Assembly (NCBI GenBank): GCA_019421725.1
Contig: JAHZES010000002.1
Location: forward strand, 13,237 to 28,686
Direction: 5' to 3'
From: Clostridiales bacterium
GTDB taxonomy: Bacteria; Bacillota; Clostridia; Oscillospirales; Acutalibacteraceae
Length of the DNA stretch: 15,450 nt
Shown here: one piece after another, positions 13,646 to 15,450 of the stretch
Layout of the letters: every line of letters starts with the position of its first letter
Numbering within the stretch: position 1 is the stretch's first letter
Program-made: the position numbers and the translations under genes
Notes under the pieces: model-generated
Seen by the model: only the letters and a program-made list of their open reading frames with translations
The model's database searches: none
What the model was told of the DNA's origin: nothing

Positions 13646-14515
13646 ATGGCAGAAGTAGTCGGCGTCCGGTTTAAGGACGCAGGAAAGGTATATTATTTCG
13701 ACCCGGCCGGGATCCGGCTGGAAAAGGGAGATCACGCTATTGTGGAGACCGCACGCGGTATGGAATGCGGCTTTGTCGCCATGGGCAATCGCGACGTTGC
13801 GGAGGACGAGATCGTTTTCCCGCTCAAGGCGGTCACACGCAAGGCAACCGGAGCCGACCTGGCCCGGGTGGAGGACAACGCCCGCCGCGAAAAGGAAGCG
13901 TTTGCGATCTGCGAAAAAAAGATTGCCGAGCATAAGATGGAAATGAAGCTCGTCGACGTGGAATACACGTTTGACAACAACAAAATTCTGTTTTACTTTA
14001 CTGCGGACGGGCGCGTCGATTTCCGCGCGCTGGTCAAGGATCTGGCTTCTATTTTCCGTACCCGTATCGAGCTGCGACAGATCGGCGTCCGCGACGAAGC
14101 GAAGATGCTCGGCGGACTGGGCGTTTGCGGCAAACCGTTTTGCTGCACGCAGTTTTTGGGCGATTTTCAGCCGGTATCCATTAAAATGGCAAAGGAACAG
14201 GGGCTTTCGCTTAACCCCGTTAAAATCAGCGGCACCTGCGGCCGGTTGATGTGCTGCCTGAAGTACGAGCAGAACGTTTACGACGATCTTCTTAAAATTA
14301 CCCCGCGTGTCGGCGCTCTGGTCAACACGCCGGACGGACGCGGCACGGTGACGGAGGTTTCGCTCCTTGCCGGAACGCTTAAGGTCCGGATGGAAAAGGA
14401 CCCGGACGCCGCCCCAAAACCGTTTCCGGTTTCCAAAATTAAGGTTTTGCGCAACGGCAAAGCCAAAAACCCGCCGCCAAACGAGGAGAACAGTATTTTC
14501 CCGGACGAAGACTGA
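13646..14515 (+). CDS. ricT: RicT/YaaT, PSP1-domain protein of the RNase Y-associated complex
   Basis: 289-residue cytoplasmic protein. In B. subtilis RicT (YaaT) forms the Y-complex with RicA and RicF, carries iron-sulphur clusters, and is needed for RNase Y-dependent maturation of many transcripts. The PSP1 domain covers about residues 50-145. Conserved cysteines follow: C161, C166 and C167 in GVCGKPFCC, and C198, C203 and C204 in GTCGRLMCC. The C-terminal part has GRGTVTEVSLLAGTLKVR (231-248) and a Pro/Asn/Glu-rich tail. AAGGAGG lies six bases before the ATG. It is last in darA-holB-ricT, 45 nt after holB, and is followed by a strong terminator. RicA and RicF are not encoded in the window. 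Confidence 0.95.
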   Translation: MAEVVGVRFKDAGKVYYFDPAGIRLEKGDHAIVETARGMECGFVAMGNRDVAEDEIVFPLKAVTRKATGADLARVEDNARREKEAFAICEKKIAEHKMEMKLVDVEYTFDNNKILFYFTADGRVDFRALVKDLASIFRTRIELRQIGVRDEAKMLGGLGVCGKPFCCTQFLGDFQPVSIKMAKEQGLSLNPVKISGTCGRLMCCLKYEQNVYDDLLKITPRVGALVNTPDGRGTVTEVSLLAGTLKVRMEKDPDAAPKPFPVSKIKVLRNGKAKNPPPNEENSIFPDED

Positions 14516-14569
14516 CGCCGGCCTTTGCGCCGCCTTGCCGGGCCGCAAGCCGCATTGTGTGATTCCTTT

Positions 14570-14637
14570 TCAAAAAATTTACAGCGCCCTCTGCTTCGAA
14601 TATAACGGCAGCAGAGGGCGCTGTTTTATTGTTTTTT
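14570..14637. terminator. Bidirectional rho-independent terminator after ricT
   Basis: 14-bp perfect stem ACAGCGCCCTCTGC (14581-14594) / GCAGAGGGCGCTGT (14611-14624) with a 16-nt loop, then TTTTATTGTTTTTT on the plus strand. In the other direction the stem leads into AAATTTTTTG. It separates two convergent genes and can stop both. Confidence 0.92.
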
Positions 14638-14645
14638 CCGTCTGG

Positions 14646-15431
14646 TCAGCCCTTCGTTCTCTTCCGGAGCCGTACGGCCACGGCAAGCCCGGCCGCCCGC
14701 AGGGCTGCGCCGCAGACGGCAAGCCAAGTATTTACGCTGTCCCACACAGGCGCAAGAACGGACGGCGCAAAGAACGTGCCCGAGCCGTACAACACCCGGT
14801 CAATATTTTCGAACAACGAAGACGTGTCTGCTCCCCGTTCCGGCACACCGGCGTAATAAGCCGACGCCGCGCGTTTCAACTCATCCGTACGCACAAAATA
14901 TCCCGGCAGCGCTTCCACCTGCTCGGGCGTCATCTGCGCCGCCTGTTCCAAGGTCAGGAACGGGCGAGCGAACCGCCACCCCGCGCGATACGCCGGGTGT
15001 GTGCAGTCAAAGCCGTAACCTCGTACCGGCTCCCAGCCGGATCCCGCCCCTTCGCCGTGAAAGGAAACGGCAACGGTCTCACCCCGCTTCAGCACCAGCA
15101 CGGGATCTCTCCCGGCATCAGCATCCCCCTGCGCGGCATAATAAGAAATATCACACGGCAGCTCCATGCGGGAGCCTTCCTCCGTATTCTGCGCCGACGC
15201 CGCGGCGCCGGTCCCCCATGAGAACGAGTAGCGGCACACCTGAGTAAAATCGAGCGTTTCCAGCGGAGCGCCGTTTTGATAGACGCTTTCCGCGGCATAT
15301 TTTTTCTGAACAAATTCGCTCTGCAGCTCACGGTTTTTTTGCCGGGCGGCAAGCGTTTTCGCGCCGCAGCCAAGCAGAAGCGCCGCACCGATAACAATTG
15401 CTATTATGGAAACTACTTTATGCTTCTTCAT
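14646..15431 (-). CDS. Uncharacterised membrane-anchored or lipoprotein with C-terminal helix
   Basis: 261 residues; no family recognised. The N-terminus has a basic start (MKKHK), a hydrophobic helix (6-21) and a lipobox-like LLLGC with C22 as the possible lipidated residue. This would make it a lipoprotein if cleaved, or a type II membrane anchor if not. Residues 30-230 form an exported-looking, Gly/Ala-rich, soluble region with four cysteines (C66, C93, C143 and, further on, C240 in the C-terminal helix). Residues 234-252 form a hydrophobic helix ending in RLRKRTKG, a positive-inside tail that would stay cytoplasmic. The ATG at 15429-15431 is chosen because GGAGG lies five bases upstream; a start four codons earlier lacks this. 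Function cannot be assigned. Confidence 0.82.
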   Translation of the reverse strand: MKKHKVVSIIAIVIGAALLLGCGAKTLAARQKNRELQSEFVQKKYAAESVYQNGAPLETLDFTQVCRYSFSWGTGAAASAQNTEEGSRMELPCDISYYAAQGDADAGRDPVLVLKRGETVAVSFHGEGAGSGWEPVRGYGFDCTHPAYRAGWRFARPFLTLEQAAQMTPEQVEALPGYFVRTDELKRAASAYYAGVPERGADTSSLFENIDRVLYGSGTFFAPSVLAPVWDSVNTWLAVCGAALRAAGLAVAVRLRKRTKG

Positions 15432-15450
15432 TCTTTCCTCCATTTACGAT

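Overview
The window reads as chromosomal DNA of a low-to-moderate-complexity Bacillota genome, most likely class Clostridia and perhaps an Oscillospiraceae/Ruminococcaceae-type gut bacterium. This rests on strong GGAGG ribosome binding sites, on Firmicutes-typical genes (a DarA-type c-di-AMP receptor, RicT/YaaT, HolB, YhaM, and a ZapA-U32 pair), and on a fairly GC-rich composition judged by eye. The genus is inference. There are no rRNA or tRNA genes, insertion sequences, phage genes or CRISPR arrays.

Region 1 (1-2711) is an L-rhamnose catabolic locus. rhaA (isomerase) is followed by rhaB (kinase, cut by the window edge) on the minus strand, and both are divergent from a DeoR-family regulator. 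The 216-bp space between them holds two well-formed divergent promoters, a perfect 8-4-8 palindrome and a second related site four helical turns away. Region 2 (2717-4333) carries an orphan LuxR-type regulator with a long, poorly conserved sensory N-terminus, its own promoter and a leader of about 125 nt. Region 3 (4334-6341) is a minus-strand operon of a small membrane protein, a TrmN6/YabB-like methyltransferase and RsmI, overlapping head to tail. It is divergent from a TraX-family membrane protein (6502-7143), with two promoters back to back. Region 4 (7144-9177) holds an SDR/epimerase-family protein, whose stop codon abuts that of traX, and the HD-domain exoribonuclease YhaM.

Region 5 (9361-12079) is zapA plus a full-length (700-residue) U32 protein of the RlhA type. 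A cluster of DnaA-box-like nonamers lies just downstream of the U32 gene. Region 6 (12316-14515) is darA-holB-ricT on the plus strand, closed by a strong terminator. It faces an unrecognised membrane-anchored or lipoprotein gene (14646-15431).

Regions 3 and 6 contain two pieces of the group that in Bacillus subtilis is contiguous near the origin (darA-yaaR-holB-ricT-yabA-yabB-yazA-rsmI). Here they are separated by about 6 kb, inverted relative to each other, and lack yaaR, yabA and yazA. Most of the window is housekeeping. No clearly new multi-gene system is visible. The points most worth checking are the rha operator architecture, the DnaA-box-like cluster, the LuxR regulator with its leader, the elongated ZapA, and two uncharacterised membrane-protein genes.
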